Of a stretch of DNA of 64,000 nucleotides, positions 16,205-25,604 are shown piece by piece. The notes under the pieces are model-generated. The model saw only the letters and a program-made list of their open reading frames with translations, was not told where the DNA came from and did no database searches. Made by a program: the position numbers and the translations under genes. Origin of the DNA: CAYJEQ01 sp964371155 (lineage in GTDB: Bacteria; Bacillota; Clostridia; Oscillospirales; Ruminococcaceae); assembly GCA_964371155.1 (NCBI GenBank), contig CAYJLI010000002.1, positions 1-64,000 on the forward strand, written 5' to 3'. Every line of letters starts with the position of its first letter. Position 1 is the first letter of the stretch.

Positions 16205-16505
16205 ATAAAGAACTAAATATATCATTAAACACGATGATAAGGAATAGTAAGCGTTTCATGTGGTTTCAGAGAGCTGTCGCTTGGTGCAAGACAGTACCTA
16301 CAAAAATGCCCAACTCACCTTTGAGTGGTTTGCTGAAAAGATGAAGTAGGCAAAAACGGATGTCGACCGTTATAGCGACAAGGTATCGGCATTTGCCCGT
16401 ACCGTATGAGTGCTTTCATTTGAAAGAATTAGAGTGGTACCACGGAAGAATTTTATCTTTCGTCTCTTAGGTTAGTTATAGCCTAAAAGACGAAAGATTT
16501 TTTGT
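16205..16505 (+). ncRNA. T-box leader, probably leucine-specific
   Basis: The leader has the T-box sequence AGAGTGGTACCACGG at 16431-16445 and a terminator whose stem is ATCTTTCGTCT (16455-16465) and AGACGAAAGAT (16488-16498), followed by TTTTTTG. The 5' part carries the Stem I pieces GATGATAAGGAATAGTAAGCG and AGAGAGCTG. The triplet CTC at 16314-16316, in the context AACTCACCTTTGAG, fits the specifier position and reads leucine. Uncharged tRNA-Leu would stabilise the antiterminator and switch on leuA-C-D-B. The motif and terminator are seen; the specifier assignment is inferred from position and from the downstream genes. Confidence 0.88.
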
Positions 16506-16568
16506 TTTTAAAGATAAGGCTATCCTTACCATCTACTAAAATGTCATAAAAATTATGGAGGAAAATTT

Positions 16569-18224
16569 ATGAACCATCAAAAGTACAGACAATATCCAGT
16601 TATGAATATGCCAAATAGACAGTGGCCAAATAATGTAATCACAAAAGCTCCCACATGGTGCAGTGTGGATTTAAGAGACGGCAATCAGTCACTCGAAATT
16701 CCTATGAATTTAGAACAAAAAATAAATTTTTTCAATTTCCTTGTAAAAATGGGCTTTAAAGAGATAGAGATAGGATTTCCAGCGGCATCGGATACCGAAT
16801 ACGAATTTGCAAGGCATCTAATTGATAATAATCTAATTCCTGACGATGTATTAATTCAGGTGCTTACCCAATCGAGGGATCACATTATAGAGAGAACATT
16901 TGAAGCGTTAAAAGGCTGTAAACAAGCAGTTGTTCATTTATACAACTCCACTTCGGTACTTCAAAGAGATGTGGTATTTGGCAATAGCAAGGAGCAGACT
17001 ATTGAGCTTGCAGTTTCAGGCGCAAAATTAGTTTTAGAGGAAGAAAAGAAATATCCTGAAACTAAATTTAGATTTGAATACTCACCTGAGAGCTTCACAG
17101 GCACCGAAATGGACTTTGCGGCAGAGATATGCAATGCTGTAATTGATGTATGGAAGCCAACACCCGATAAAAAGGTGATTATCAATCTACCTGCAACGGT
17201 TGAAATGTCCACTCCAAACATCTACGCAGACCAAATCGAGTACATGTGTGGCAAATTAATTTGCAGGGACAGCATAGAGGTGAGCTTGCACCCACATAAC
17301 GACAGAGGAACAGCGGTTGCCGCTACCGAGCTTGCACTTTTAGCAGGAGCGGATAGAGTCGAGGGGACACTTTTTGGCAATGGTGAGAGAACGGGTAATG
17401 CCGATATTCTCACAATAGCACTAAATATGTTCTCACAGGGCGTTGACCCCGAGCTTGACTTCACCGAGATAAACGAAATTATCAAGATATATGAAAAATG
17501 CACAGCAATGCCTGTTCACCCAAGGCATCCATATGCAGGCGATTTTGTATACACTGCATTCTCAGGCTCACACCAAGATGCAATAAGAAAAGGCATGGAT
17601 AAAATCAAAGATAAAGATGTGCTATGGGAAGTGCCTTATCTACCTATCGACCCAATGGATGTGGGCAGAAACTACGACCCAATTATTAGAATTAACAGCC
17701 AGTCGGGTAAGGGTGGAGTAGCGTTCGTACTTGAGCAAAGTTATGGACTATACCTACCAAAACCATTCCAGCAAAACCTAAGTGCACAGATAACCGCAAT
17801 TTCCGATAAAACACAATCCTTCCTCACAAGTGATAAAATCCATGCAGTATTTGTAGAAAAATATGTGGATATTAGAACACCATTAATGCTAAAATGGTAT
17901 GATGAAAGAATGATTTCTGATGCACAGGTTGAAGTTGAGGCAAAAATGGAGTATAATGGTGAAGCGAGAGAAATAAAAGGCGTTGGTAATGGCGTAATAG
18001 CCGCATTCTGCAATGCAATTGAAAATGCTTTTGGTGTGCATGTGGATATTATGGATTATCGTGAACATTCAATGGAATATGGAACAAAAGCAAGGGCTAT
18101 TTCTTATATTGAAGCAATGGGCACTGACGGTATAAAATACTACGGTGCAGGTACTTCAAGCAGTATTACCAAATCTTCACTCAGAGCAGTAGTAAGTACA
18201 GTTAATAAAATGATTAATAAATAG
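16569..18224 (+). CDS. leuA: 2-isopropylmalate synthase (LeuA2 type)
   Basis: A 551-residue enzyme joining acetyl-CoA and 2-ketoisovalerate, the first step of leucine synthesis. The N-terminal TIM barrel has WCSVDLRDGNQSL, GFKEIEIGFPAAS and SLHPHNDRGTAVAATELALLAG with the metal histidines. The C-terminal LeuA regulatory domain spans about residues 420-551. The start and length match the longer type 2 enzymes. GGAGG precedes the ATG. First gene after the T-box; leuC starts 15 bases downstream. Confidence 0.95.
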   Translation: MNHQKYRQYPVMNMPNRQWPNNVITKAPTWCSVDLRDGNQSLEIPMNLEQKINFFNFLVKMGFKEIEIGFPAASDTEYEFARHLIDNNLIPDDVLIQVLTQSRDHIIERTFEALKGCKQAVVHLYNSTSVLQRDVVFGNSKEQTIELAVSGAKLVLEEEKKYPETKFRFEYSPESFTGTEMDFAAEICNAVIDVWKPTPDKKVIINLPATVEMSTPNIYADQIEYMCGKLICRDSIEVSLHPHNDRGTAVAATELALLAGADRVEGTLFGNGERTGNADILTIALNMFSQGVDPELDFTEINEIIKIYEKCTAMPVHPRHPYAGDFVYTAFSGSHQDAIRKGMDKIKDKDVLWEVPYLPIDPMDVGRNYDPIIRINSQSGKGGVAFVLEQSYGLYLPKPFQQNLSAQITAISDKTQSFLTSDKIHAVFVEKYVDIRTPLMLKWYDERMISDAQVEVEAKMEYNGEAREIKGVGNGVIAAFCNAIENAFGVHVDIMDYREHSMEYGTKARAISYIEAMGTDGIKYYGAGTSSSITKSSLRAVVSTVNKMINK

Positions 18225-18239
18225 GGAGGACATCCACTA

Positions 18240-19499
18240 ATGGGCATGACAATGACACAGAAAATCTTAGCGGCACATGCAGGACTTTCAGAAGTTAAAG
18301 CAGGGGAGCTAATAAATGCTAATCTTGACTTGGTTTTAGGAAATGACATAACCACAGCAGTAGCCATTCCCGAATTTAACAAAGCAGGAGCAAAAAAAGT
18401 ATTCGATAAGGACAAAATTGCAATTGTGCTCGACCACTTTACACCTAATAAGGATATAAAAGCGGCAGAGCAGTGCAAAACTTGTAGAGAATTTGCCTTT
18501 TCTCACGACATCACCAATTTTTACGATGTTGGTGAAATGGGGATAGAGCATGCGCTACTTCCTGAAAAAGGCCTTGTAGTGCCGGGTGATTTAGTAATAG
18601 GTGCGGACTCCCACACCTGTACATACGGCGCACTCGGTGCATTCTCCACAGGTATTGGAAGCACCGACATGGCAATTGGTATGGCGACTGGCGAAGGTTG
18701 GTTTAAAGTGCCCTCCGCTATTAAATTTAATATAATTGGAACACCCTCAGAGCATGTAAGCGGCAAGGATGTAATACTTCATATCATCGGTAAAATTGGC
18801 GTTGATGGTGCAAGATATATGTCAATGGAGTTTGTGGGCGAGGGTATTAAAAACCTTACTATGGACGATAGATTTACCATAGCAAACATGGCTATTGAAG
18901 CAGGGGCTAAAAACGGAATTTTCCCAGTAGATGAGCAAACAATAGAATATGTAAAAGAGCATTCAACTAAAGAATATAAAGTATTTGAGGCAGATGCGGA
19001 TGCACAGTATGACGAAGAATACACAATTAATCTAAGTGAGCTTCGTCCCACAGTGTCCTTCCCACACCTTCCAGATAATACAAGGACAATAGACGAAGTT
19101 GGCGATGTGAAGATTGACCAAGTTATCATTGGCTCATGCACAAATGGCAGAATATCCGACATGAAGATTACCGCAGACATACTAAGGGGTAAAAAAGTAG
19201 CTAAGGGTGTTAGAGTAATAGTTATTCCTGGCACACAGAAGATTTACCTCGACTCCATCAAACTTGGCTATGTAGAAGACATTGTTAATGCAGGAGCGGT
19301 ATTCTCCACACCTACATGTGGCCCATGTCTGGGCGGTCATATGGGTATTCTTGCGGCAGGCGAGCGAGCAGTTGCTACAACAAATAGAAACTTTGTAGGC
19401 AGAATGGGGCATGTTGAGTCGGAAGTATATCTTGCAAGTCCGGCAGTCGCAGCGGCTTCAGCGCTTACAGGTAAAATATCTGACCCAAGTAAATTATAA
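18240..19499 (+). CDS. leuC: 3-isopropylmalate dehydratase large subunit
   Basis: A 419-residue aconitase-family protein that isomerises isopropylmalate with LeuD. The 4Fe-4S ligands are in GSCTNGRISDM and CGPCLGGH. GADSHTCTYGALGAF is the usual active-site segment. The 419-residue length is that of the archaeal/clostridial-type subunit, in line with its small separate LeuD. AGGGAGGACATCCACTA precedes the ATG. Co-transcribed with leuA. Confidence 0.95.
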   Translation: MGMTMTQKILAAHAGLSEVKAGELINANLDLVLGNDITTAVAIPEFNKAGAKKVFDKDKIAIVLDHFTPNKDIKAAEQCKTCREFAFSHDITNFYDVGEMGIEHALLPEKGLVVPGDLVIGADSHTCTYGALGAFSTGIGSTDMAIGMATGEGWFKVPSAIKFNIIGTPSEHVSGKDVILHIIGKIGVDGARYMSMEFVGEGIKNLTMDDRFTIANMAIEAGAKNGIFPVDEQTIEYVKEHSTKEYKVFEADADAQYDEEYTINLSELRPTVSFPHLPDNTRTIDEVGDVKIDQVIIGSCTNGRISDMKITADILRGKKVAKGVRVIVIPGTQKIYLDSIKLGYVEDIVNAGAVFSTPTCGPCLGGHMGILAAGERAVATTNRNFVGRMGHVESEVYLASPAVAAASALTGKISDPSKL

Positions 19500-19514
19500 G
19501 AGGAGGAAAAAACT

Positions 19515-20015
19515 GTGAAAGCACAAGGTAGCGTTTTTAAATACGGTGATAATGTTGACACCGATGTAATAATCCCTGCAAGATACCTAAATGTATCTAC
19601 TGGAGAAGAGCTCGCAAAATACTGTATGATTGATATAGATAAAGATTTTGTAAGCAATGTAAAAAAAGGTGATATTATAGTTGCCGATAAAAATTTCGGA
19701 TGTGGCTCTTCAAGAGAGCACGCACCTCTTGCAATTAAATTTGCAGGTGTTTCCTGTGTAATTGCTGCTACATTTGCAAGAATTTTTTATAGAAATGCAA
19801 TTAATATCGGTATGCCAATACTCGAATGTGAAGAAGCTGCAAACGACATCTCAGCAGGAGATGAAGTAGCAATTGACTTTGATACCGGTATAATCACTAA
19901 TATAACAAAAGGCAAAACATATACAGCGCAACCTTTCCCACCATTTATTCAAAATATTATGAAAAGCGATGGGCTTGTAAATTATACTAAAAACAAAATT
20001 GAAAATAAGGGGTAG
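19515..20015 (+). CDS. leuD: 3-isopropylmalate dehydratase small subunit
   Basis: A 166-residue swivel-domain subunit. The signature GDNVDTDVIIPARYL opens the domain and GCGSSREHAPLAIK is the substrate-binding loop. The start is GTG at 19515 after AGAGGAGG. The short length is normal for this subfamily and matches the partner leuC immediately upstream. Confidence 0.94.
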   Translation: MKAQGSVFKYGDNVDTDVIIPARYLNVSTGEELAKYCMIDIDKDFVSNVKKGDIIVADKNFGCGSSREHAPLAIKFAGVSCVIAATFARIFYRNAINIGMPILECEEAANDISAGDEVAIDFDTGIITNITKGKTYTAQPFPPFIQNIMKSDGLVNYTKNKIENKG

Positions 20016-20021
20016 TTTAAA

Positions 20022-21095
20022 ATGGGTAGCTATAATATTGCAGTTATTAAAGGGGACGGAATTGGTCCTGAGATTGTAGACGAAGCACTGAAAGTGCTAA
20101 ATAAAATAGGCGATAAATATAATCACACTTTCAGTTTCACAGATGTGCTTTTAGGTGGCGTGGCAATTGATAAAACAGGGACACCAATACCACAGGAAAC
20201 AGTGGATATCTGCAAAGCGAGCGACAGTATTTTAATGGGTGCGATAGGCGACCCTAAATTCGATAATCTTCCAGGAGAGCAAAGACCCGAAAAAGGTCTA
20301 CTTAAAATCCGTGAGCATTTAGGTACATACTGCAATCTAAGGCCCGCTATTACACATAAAGCTCTAATCGACGCTTGCCCACTTAAAAGCGAAATCGTAG
20401 GCGATGGATTTGACATGATGATTGTTAGAGAGCTCACAGGCGGTATCTACTTTGGGGACAGAGGCTACAGAGAGGGAAGATACGGCGAAGAAGCATTTGA
20501 CACTGAAAGATACAGCCCAATGGAAATTACCCGTATAGCTAAAATCGGATTTGACACTGCTATGAAAAGAAGAAAAAAGCTAACCTGTGTTGATAAAGCT
20601 AATGTTCTTGAAAGCTCAAGACTATGGAGAAAAATAGTAAGTGAAATGGCTAAGGATTACCCAGAAGTAGAGCTTGATTATATGTATGTGGACAATGCAG
20701 CAATGCAGCTTATAAAAAATCCATCCCAGTTTGATGTAATGCTTACTTCTAACATATTTGGAGATATTCTCTCGGACGAAGCAAGCATGATTACAGGCTC
20801 AATTGGTATGCTACCATCTGCAAGCCTTGGTGCAACCACTAATGGCCTGTATGAGCCTATTCACGGCTCAGCACCAGATATTGCAGGCCAGGACATAGCA
20901 AACCCCGTAGCCACCATTCTATCCGCTGCGATGATGCTAAAATACTCATTTAACCTCGAAACTGAAGCAAAAGCTATTGAAGATGCAGTAGCGAAGGCCT
21001 TAAGCGATGGATACAGAACAGCGGACATCATGAGTGCAAACATGAAGCAAGTTGGCACAAAAGAGATGGGTAGCATAATAGTAAATAATATATAG
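20022..21095 (+). CDS. leuB: 3-isopropylmalate dehydrogenase
   Basis: A 357-residue NAD-dependent oxidative decarboxylase making 2-ketoisocaproate. Key motifs: IKGDGIGPEIV at the start, RELTGGIYFG, DKANVLESSRLWR, the metal-binding TSNIFGDILSDEASM, and GLYEPIHGSAPDIAGQ. It is the last gene of the leucine operon, six bases after leuD, and is followed by a terminator. Confidence 0.96.
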   Translation: MGSYNIAVIKGDGIGPEIVDEALKVLNKIGDKYNHTFSFTDVLLGGVAIDKTGTPIPQETVDICKASDSILMGAIGDPKFDNLPGEQRPEKGLLKIREHLGTYCNLRPAITHKALIDACPLKSEIVGDGFDMMIVRELTGGIYFGDRGYREGRYGEEAFDTERYSPMEITRIAKIGFDTAMKRRKKLTCVDKANVLESSRLWRKIVSEMAKDYPEVELDYMYVDNAAMQLIKNPSQFDVMLTSNIFGDILSDEASMITGSIGMLPSASLGATTNGLYEPIHGSAPDIAGQDIANPVATILSAAMMLKYSFNLETEAKAIEDAVAKALSDGYRTADIMSANMKQVGTKEMGSIIVNNI

Positions 21096-21112
21096 TAGTT
21101 TAATAGATGTTT

Positions 21113-21146
21113 AAATTAAGGGTGTCGCTTTACACCCTTAATTTTC
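21113..21146 (+). terminator. Terminator of the leucine operon
   Basis: AAATTAAGGGTGT and ACACCCTTAATTT form a 13-bp stem ending in TTTTC, 17 bases after the leuB stop. Confidence 0.8.
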
Positions 21147-21164
21147 ATGAATTGAGGTAATATA

Positions 21165-21557
21165 ATGCATAATGGTAGATTTGGAATTAAATTAGAGATA
21201 TATGTCTTTCTTGCATTCTTTTTTGCAATGTTTGGAAGTATAATTACAGTTTCGCTTATTTTAGCGGCGGTAGTTTTTTTAGAGAAGAGTGTGTGGGCAG
21301 GGAAGATTGTAATACAGGCACTTTGTGTGGCGATATTTGAAACAATACTCATGGCAGTTGCCACAAATTTATTATGGTTTTCCGGTATTCCTTTAATCGG
21401 ATTCATATTCATTGGCACAGCAGCACTCGCAATTAATATTGTGAGGCTTATAGTTTTCATTATGTCAATATATGCAATATTTAAAGTGGTTAAAGAAGGA
21501 GATGTATCGCTTCCTATATTTAGAAACTTTGCAGATGCAATATACAGTAAAGCTTAA
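21165..21557 (+). CDS. Small membrane protein of unknown function
   Basis: A 130-residue protein with three or four hydrophobic helices (around residues 8-33, 40-58, 64-85 and 90-105) and a short soluble end GDVSLPIFRNFADAIYSKA. TTGAGG lies before the ATG. No family recognised with certainty; it looks like small Clostridia membrane proteins with no known role. It stands alone between two terminators. Confidence 0.65.
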   Translation: MHNGRFGIKLEIYVFLAFFFAMFGSIITVSLILAAVVFLEKSVWAGKIVIQALCVAIFETILMAVATNLLWFSGIPLIGFIFIGTAALAINIVRLIVFIMSIYAIFKVVKEGDVSLPIFRNFADAIYSKA

Positions 21558-21563
21558 ATTATA

Positions 21564-21600
21564 AAAGGACTTTTACCTGCATATCACAGGTAAAAGTCCT
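21564..21600. terminator. Terminator after the 130-residue membrane protein
   Basis: AAGGACTTTTACCTG pairs with CAGGTAAAAGTCCTT with a 7-base loop. A/T-rich on both sides. Confidence 0.8.
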
Positions 21601-21636
21601 TAAAATTTAGTTTTATTTAAATGTATTGCAACATCT

Positions 21637-21804
21637 TTACTTACATTTTCTATAAGACGATACAAAGCCTAATTGTGCAATCATAGGTATTACAGCATAT
21701 CCAGCACTAACTTCTCCATTATTTAGATGAATATAACCTATGCCCACAAATGTCAACACAGTAAAAAATATGCTAAGAGTAAGTAATAATTTCTTTTTGC
21801 TCAA
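21637..21804 (-). CDS. Small single-helix membrane protein, TTG start
   Basis: A 55-residue ORF on the minus strand starting at TTG 21804 and stopping with TAA at 21637. GAGAGGTGA at 21811-21819 is a strong ribosome binding site at good distance. The product begins SKKKLLLTLSIFF, has one or two hydrophobic segments (about residues 5-24 and 35-50) and ends SSYRKCK. It lies 30 bases downstream of the Xer recombinase gene on the same strand. Function unknown. Confidence 0.6.
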   Translation of the reverse strand: MSKKKLLLTLSIFFTVLTFVGIGYIHLNNGEVSAGYAVIPMIAQLGFVSSYRKCK

Positions 21805-21834
21805 AAAAATTCACCTCTCAATAATATTTTAATA

Positions 21835-22830
21835 TTAATACTCAATTTTCTTTTGTTTTTTTGCTTTAATATTTGCAAGAGGGGAGCTATCAATAGCCGC
21901 TTCTACTTGCTTATTTGCCACATGTGTGTATATTTCTGTAGTAGCAATGCTTACATGCCCGAGCACTTCCTTAAGCACACGAATATCTACCCCTCCATGC
22001 TGATACATCAGTGTGGCGGCAGTGTGGCGAAGCTTATGGGGTGAATAGCCTTCGCTATTTATCCCAGCTTTTTCAAAATAATCCTTTACTATCTGCTCAA
22101 CTCGGCGTCCTGAAATTCTTTTTCCTTGCTTTGAGAGAAATAGAGCGTTTTCTGATCCAGGTTTTGCCTTTATTAGCTTTCTCTCGGCAAAGTAATTTTC
22201 ATATGCTAAAATGCAAGCGTTATTTAAAAAAACAATTCTCTCCTTATTACCTTTACCGAGTAGGGTAAGGGAGTTTCCTTTTATATCGGTTAAATTAATA
22301 CCCACGAGTTCAGAAAGGCGCATACCGCAGTTTAAAAAGAAAACAAGTATGCAGTAGTCCCTCAGATTAAGGCCATTATTAGCCACTGAGAGCAGCTCTA
22401 AGCTTTCCTCTAAAGAAAGATACTTCGGCATGCCTTTTTTAAGTGAGGGCACTTCAAGCTCTTTAATAGGGTTTTCGCTTAGTATGTGGGATTTAGTGGT
22501 GAGATATTTAAAAAATGAACGAAGCGATGATACCTTTCTCGCCCTTGCCGAAGCACGATTATTATGCTCCTCCATCATATATGTAAGATATTCATAGGCA
22601 TCGGATAAAGTAAATTTTTCTAAATAGCTCTTATCCATATCGGATATGTCTATATCTTTAATGTCGATTATTTTAGTGTTGTCTTTAATAGCTTTTAAAT
22701 AACGGAGAAATCCTCTTAAATCTATATAGTAAGCCTCAACAGTTTTAGGAGAGAGTCCTTTGATTGTAAGCATATAGTAAAGAAAATCTTTTAAAAAACT
22801 CGGCGCATCAGAAAATCTTTGACTACTCAT
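21835..22830 (-). CDS. Tyrosine recombinase of the XerC/XerD family
   Basis: A 331-residue site-specific recombinase. An N-terminal core-binding SAM-like domain spans about residues 8-120 (LTIKGLSPKTVEAYYIDLRGFL). The catalytic domain shows the first Arg in NCGMRLSELVGI, HKLRHTAATL with the HxxR pair, LGHVSIATTEIYTHV with the next His, and the nucleophile Tyr. The size suits a chromosome-dimer Xer protein; no integrase or phage neighbours are seen. AGGAGGGGGTT precedes the ATG. It may be the cell's XerD or XerA equivalent. Confidence 0.88.
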   Translation of the reverse strand: MSSQRFSDAPSFLKDFLYYMLTIKGLSPKTVEAYYIDLRGFLRYLKAIKDNTKIIDIKDIDISDMDKSYLEKFTLSDAYEYLTYMMEEHNNRASARARKVSSLRSFFKYLTTKSHILSENPIKELEVPSLKKGMPKYLSLEESLELLSVANNGLNLRDYCILVFFLNCGMRLSELVGINLTDIKGNSLTLLGKGNKERIVFLNNACILAYENYFAERKLIKAKPGSENALFLSKQGKRISGRRVEQIVKDYFEKAGINSEGYSPHKLRHTAATLMYQHGGVDIRVLKEVLGHVSIATTEIYTHVANKQVEAAIDSSPLANIKAKKQKKIEY

Positions 22831-23046
22831 AACCCCCTCCTTAATCTTTTAATATTTTAATTGTAATAGAATATTGCAAAAAGGTCAACAGTAAAGAAAA
22901 ATATCTTGAATAAATACCCCGAAATATGTTATTATTATGCATGGATAGTGAAATAATCTTTGCAGTCTAAAAAACTACACGAAAATAATCAATGGCATAA
23001 ATTATTAGCTTTGTAAAACTAAAATAAATATAGGTGGTATAAAAAA

Positions 23047-24420
23047 ATGAAAATGTGGGCAGGAAGATTTAAAAAAGAAGCGGATAAACGCCTGGATGAC
23101 TTTAATTCAAGTATTTATGAGGATGTAAGACTGTATGAGCATGATATTATAGGTTCCATGGCTCATGCAACAATGCTTGCCGCCTCGGGTATTATTGAAA
23201 AATCTGAGGGAGACCTCATAGTGAAAACCTTAGAGGAGATATTAAACGAAATTAAAAGTGGTGAACTTGAAATTGATATGAATAGCGAAGACATTCATAT
23301 GTTCGTTGAAGAAGAGCTTACCAAACGCATAGACAAAGCAGGGAAAAGGCTCCACACAGCAAGAAGCCGCAATGATCAAGTAGCACTTGACACAAGAATG
23401 TATGTAAGGGATGAGCTTAAAAAGATTATATCGCTTACAAAGGAATTAATGAAGGTTTTATGTGATAAAGCAAGTGAAAACCTTAATACAGTTATGCCGG
23501 GATATACTCATCTACAAAGAGCACAACCAATCACATTCGCCCATCATCTAATGGCATATACAGAGATGTTTTATAGGGATGTAGAGCGCATGGAGTCGAT
23601 ATACTTACGAATGAATGTCCTACCCCTTGGAAGTGGTGCTTTAGCAGGCACTACATACCCACTAAATAGGGAAATGGTTAAAAATGCACTGGACTTCACC
23701 TCGGTATCAAGAAACAGCATGGACGGCGTTTCAGACAGGGATTACTGCATTGAGGCAATATCTGCAATGGCTATAATAATGATGCATTTATCAAGATTTT
23801 GCGAAGAAATAATTATGTGGTGCTCATGGGAATTTAAATTCATTGAGCTCGACGATGCTTTCTCCACAGGTTCTTCAATTATGCCCCAAAAGAAAAATCC
23901 CGACATTGCCGAGCTCATAAGGGGGAAAACAGGCAGGGTATATGGGGATTTAATGAATATACTTACAATGATGAAGGGAATACCGCTTGCTTACAATAAA
24001 GATATGCAGGAGTGCAAACAGCCTGTATTCGATGCACTGGACACTGTATCACTGTGCATTGAAACATTCATCCCAATGCTTGATACTGTAAAGGTATTAA
24101 AGGAGAATATGAGAAATGCTGCAGCGAGAGGATTTATAAATGCCACCGACTGTGCAGATTATCTTGTAAAGAAAGGCTTGCCATTTAGGGAAGCTTATAA
24201 AATCACGGGTGAGCTCGTAGCAATTTGTATTGACAGGGGAGAAACCCTTGAATCACTTCCTTTATCCGAGTACCTAAAACAGTCGGAAATTTTTGATGAA
24301 GAAATTTACACTGCCATTAATTTAGAAAAATGCGTAAATGATAGAACTATTATAGGTAGCCCTGCACCACAAACCGTAGAAAAGCATATAAAAGAGATTT
24401 GCGAATATCTTAAAGATTAA
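23047..24420 (+). CDS. argH: Argininosuccinate lyase
   Basis: A 457-residue enzyme of the fumarase/aspartase superfamily releasing fumarate from argininosuccinate, the last step of arginine synthesis. Motifs: MWAGRFKKEADK at the start, TARSRNDQVALDTRM, PGYTHLQRAQPITFAHH, and the catalytic-loop signature GSSIMPQKKNPD. Length normal. AGGTGGT lies before the ATG. No argG is adjacent. A possible -35 TTGAAT and -10 TATTAT lie near 22906-22935; no clear arginine box was recognised. Confidence 0.96.
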   Translation: MKMWAGRFKKEADKRLDDFNSSIYEDVRLYEHDIIGSMAHATMLAASGIIEKSEGDLIVKTLEEILNEIKSGELEIDMNSEDIHMFVEEELTKRIDKAGKRLHTARSRNDQVALDTRMYVRDELKKIISLTKELMKVLCDKASENLNTVMPGYTHLQRAQPITFAHHLMAYTEMFYRDVERMESIYLRMNVLPLGSGALAGTTYPLNREMVKNALDFTSVSRNSMDGVSDRDYCIEAISAMAIIMMHLSRFCEEIIMWCSWEFKFIELDDAFSTGSSIMPQKKNPDIAELIRGKTGRVYGDLMNILTMMKGIPLAYNKDMQECKQPVFDALDTVSLCIETFIPMLDTVKVLKENMRNAAARGFINATDCADYLVKKGLPFREAYKITGELVAICIDRGETLESLPLSEYLKQSEIFDEEIYTAINLEKCVNDRTIIGSPAPQTVEKHIKEICEYLKD

Positions 24421-24438
24421 GTGGGAGTAAATGGTAAG

Positions 24439-24636
24439 ATGACAAAATCATTAAAATACACTTTAATTGGTACTATACTATTTATTTTCGCTATCGTATT
24501 TTTCGTATATGCATTAGGACATCCAGAACTTTCATTTCCCCAGAGTAATATAATTACATATATAATCTATATCGCATATATTTTTTTAATAATATTCTTT
24601 TGGATATTAGCATTTAAAAACAAGAAAAGAAGATAA
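24439..24636 (+). CDS. Small two-helix membrane protein
   Basis: A 65-residue protein with two hydrophobic helices (about residues 8-26 and 40-58) and a basic end FKNKKRR. The ATG at 24439 is preceded by GGGAG at a longish distance; a GTG start at 24421 right after the argH stop is the alternative. It is close behind argH and probably co-transcribed. Function unknown. Confidence 0.5.
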   Translation: MTKSLKYTLIGTILFIFAIVFFVYALGHPELSFPQSNIITYIIYIAYIFLIIFFWILAFKNKKRR

Positions 24637-24647
24637 TAAATAAAAAT

Positions 24648-24684
24648 TACCATATCCCACTGCATATGCTTTGGGATATGGTAA
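24648..24684. terminator. Bidirectional terminator between argH unit and the DivIVA-like gene
   Basis: TTACCATATCCCA and TGGGATATGGTAA form a 13-bp stem flanked by A-rich and T-rich runs, between convergent genes. Confidence 0.75.
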
Positions 24685-24698
24685 AATTATTTTATGTA

Positions 24699-25469
24699 CT
24701 ATTCTACTTCAGCAACATAGTCCCATGCTTTGGTTTCAATAACATTTTGTTGCATGATAGGCTGAGTTTCATCGGAGGAGATAGTGTATTCCACAGCTTC
24801 ATCAAAAGCTGTCGTGATTTTTTGGCAACGAACATCAACTTCATCAATGCTCTCCACTAAAGTATCAAGTCTAATCGAGATTGATGTCATAACTTCCGAT
24901 ACAGTGGAGCGTAGGTTGTCCACATTATGCCTAAAATTATCAATTTCTTCAGAAATAAAGCTCAGCTTACTGAGAGAATTTTCTTTTATTAAATTGGCCT
25001 CATGCATAGCTTTTTCTATAATGGAATCAGCGGAGGTAGTAGCCTCGGCTATTATCCCACCCACATGTTGTAGAGTGCGATTATATTCATTGTTTTTATC
25101 TTCTAAAGTTTCGATTTTATCCATTAGAAGTTTTGTTTGTTGTTCTTTAAGATGTATTTCTCGGCTGTCCTCATTAATCTTTGCAGTTTGGGCGAGTATA
25201 TTTGAGTTTAGGCTATCAATTTCGGAAGTGAGCCTAAGCATTTTTTCCCGCTCATCCTTAATGCTGCCCTCAAGAGAGGAAATTTGATTGTTAAACTCTT
25301 CAATTTGTGCCGAGAGGTCATCGTTTGCCGAGGTGAGTGCAGTGAGCTTTGCAGTAAGCTCTGCTTCGGTTTTTGTAGATTTAGCTGTAATCTCATCAAT
25401 ATATGCAAGAACGGATTTTCTGTCAAACCCTCCAAAGGTTGTGGACTTTATAAATTTATTCTCCGACAT
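24699..25469 (-). CDS. DivIVA-like coiled-coil protein
   Basis: A 256-residue, almost wholly helical protein. The N-terminus FGGFDRKSVLAYIDEI is of the DivIVA/GpsB type that binds curved membranes. Residues of about 35-130 form a long coiled coil (heptads with L, I and charged residues), followed by more helix. GGAGTGACGGA precedes the ATG. DivIVA-domain proteins organise division, sporulation or wall growth; the exact role here cannot be told. Single gene. Confidence 0.75.
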   Translation of the reverse strand: MSENKFIKSTTFGGFDRKSVLAYIDEITAKSTKTEAELTAKLTALTSANDDLSAQIEEFNNQISSLEGSIKDEREKMLRLTSEIDSLNSNILAQTAKINEDSREIHLKEQQTKLLMDKIETLEDKNNEYNRTLQHVGGIIAEATTSADSIIEKAMHEANLIKENSLSKLSFISEEIDNFRHNVDNLRSTVSEVMTSISIRLDTLVESIDEVDVRCQKITTAFDEAVEYTISSDETQPIMQQNVIETKAWDYVAEVE

Positions 25470-25564
25470 TCCGTCACTCCTTTTACAAAATTATTCAATT
25501 ACAATTTTAGCAAAAAAAATAGTAAATAGCAATAGAAAAAAACTCTTTTAAAAAATAAACAAAA

Positions 25565-25588
25565 AAGGCATATCAAACGATATGCCTT
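25565..25588 (-). terminator. Terminator of the zinc-ribbon gene
   Basis: AAGGCATATC and GATATGCCTT with a 4-base loop; read on the minus strand it is followed by TTTTTTGTTTATTTT. Confidence 0.85.
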
Positions 25589-25604
25589 AACTGCGAATAT
25601 TTTA

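Noticed and set aside
22831..23046. Arginine (ArgR) operator before argH
   Set aside because: No convincing ArgR box could be recognised, only AT-rich partial dyads.
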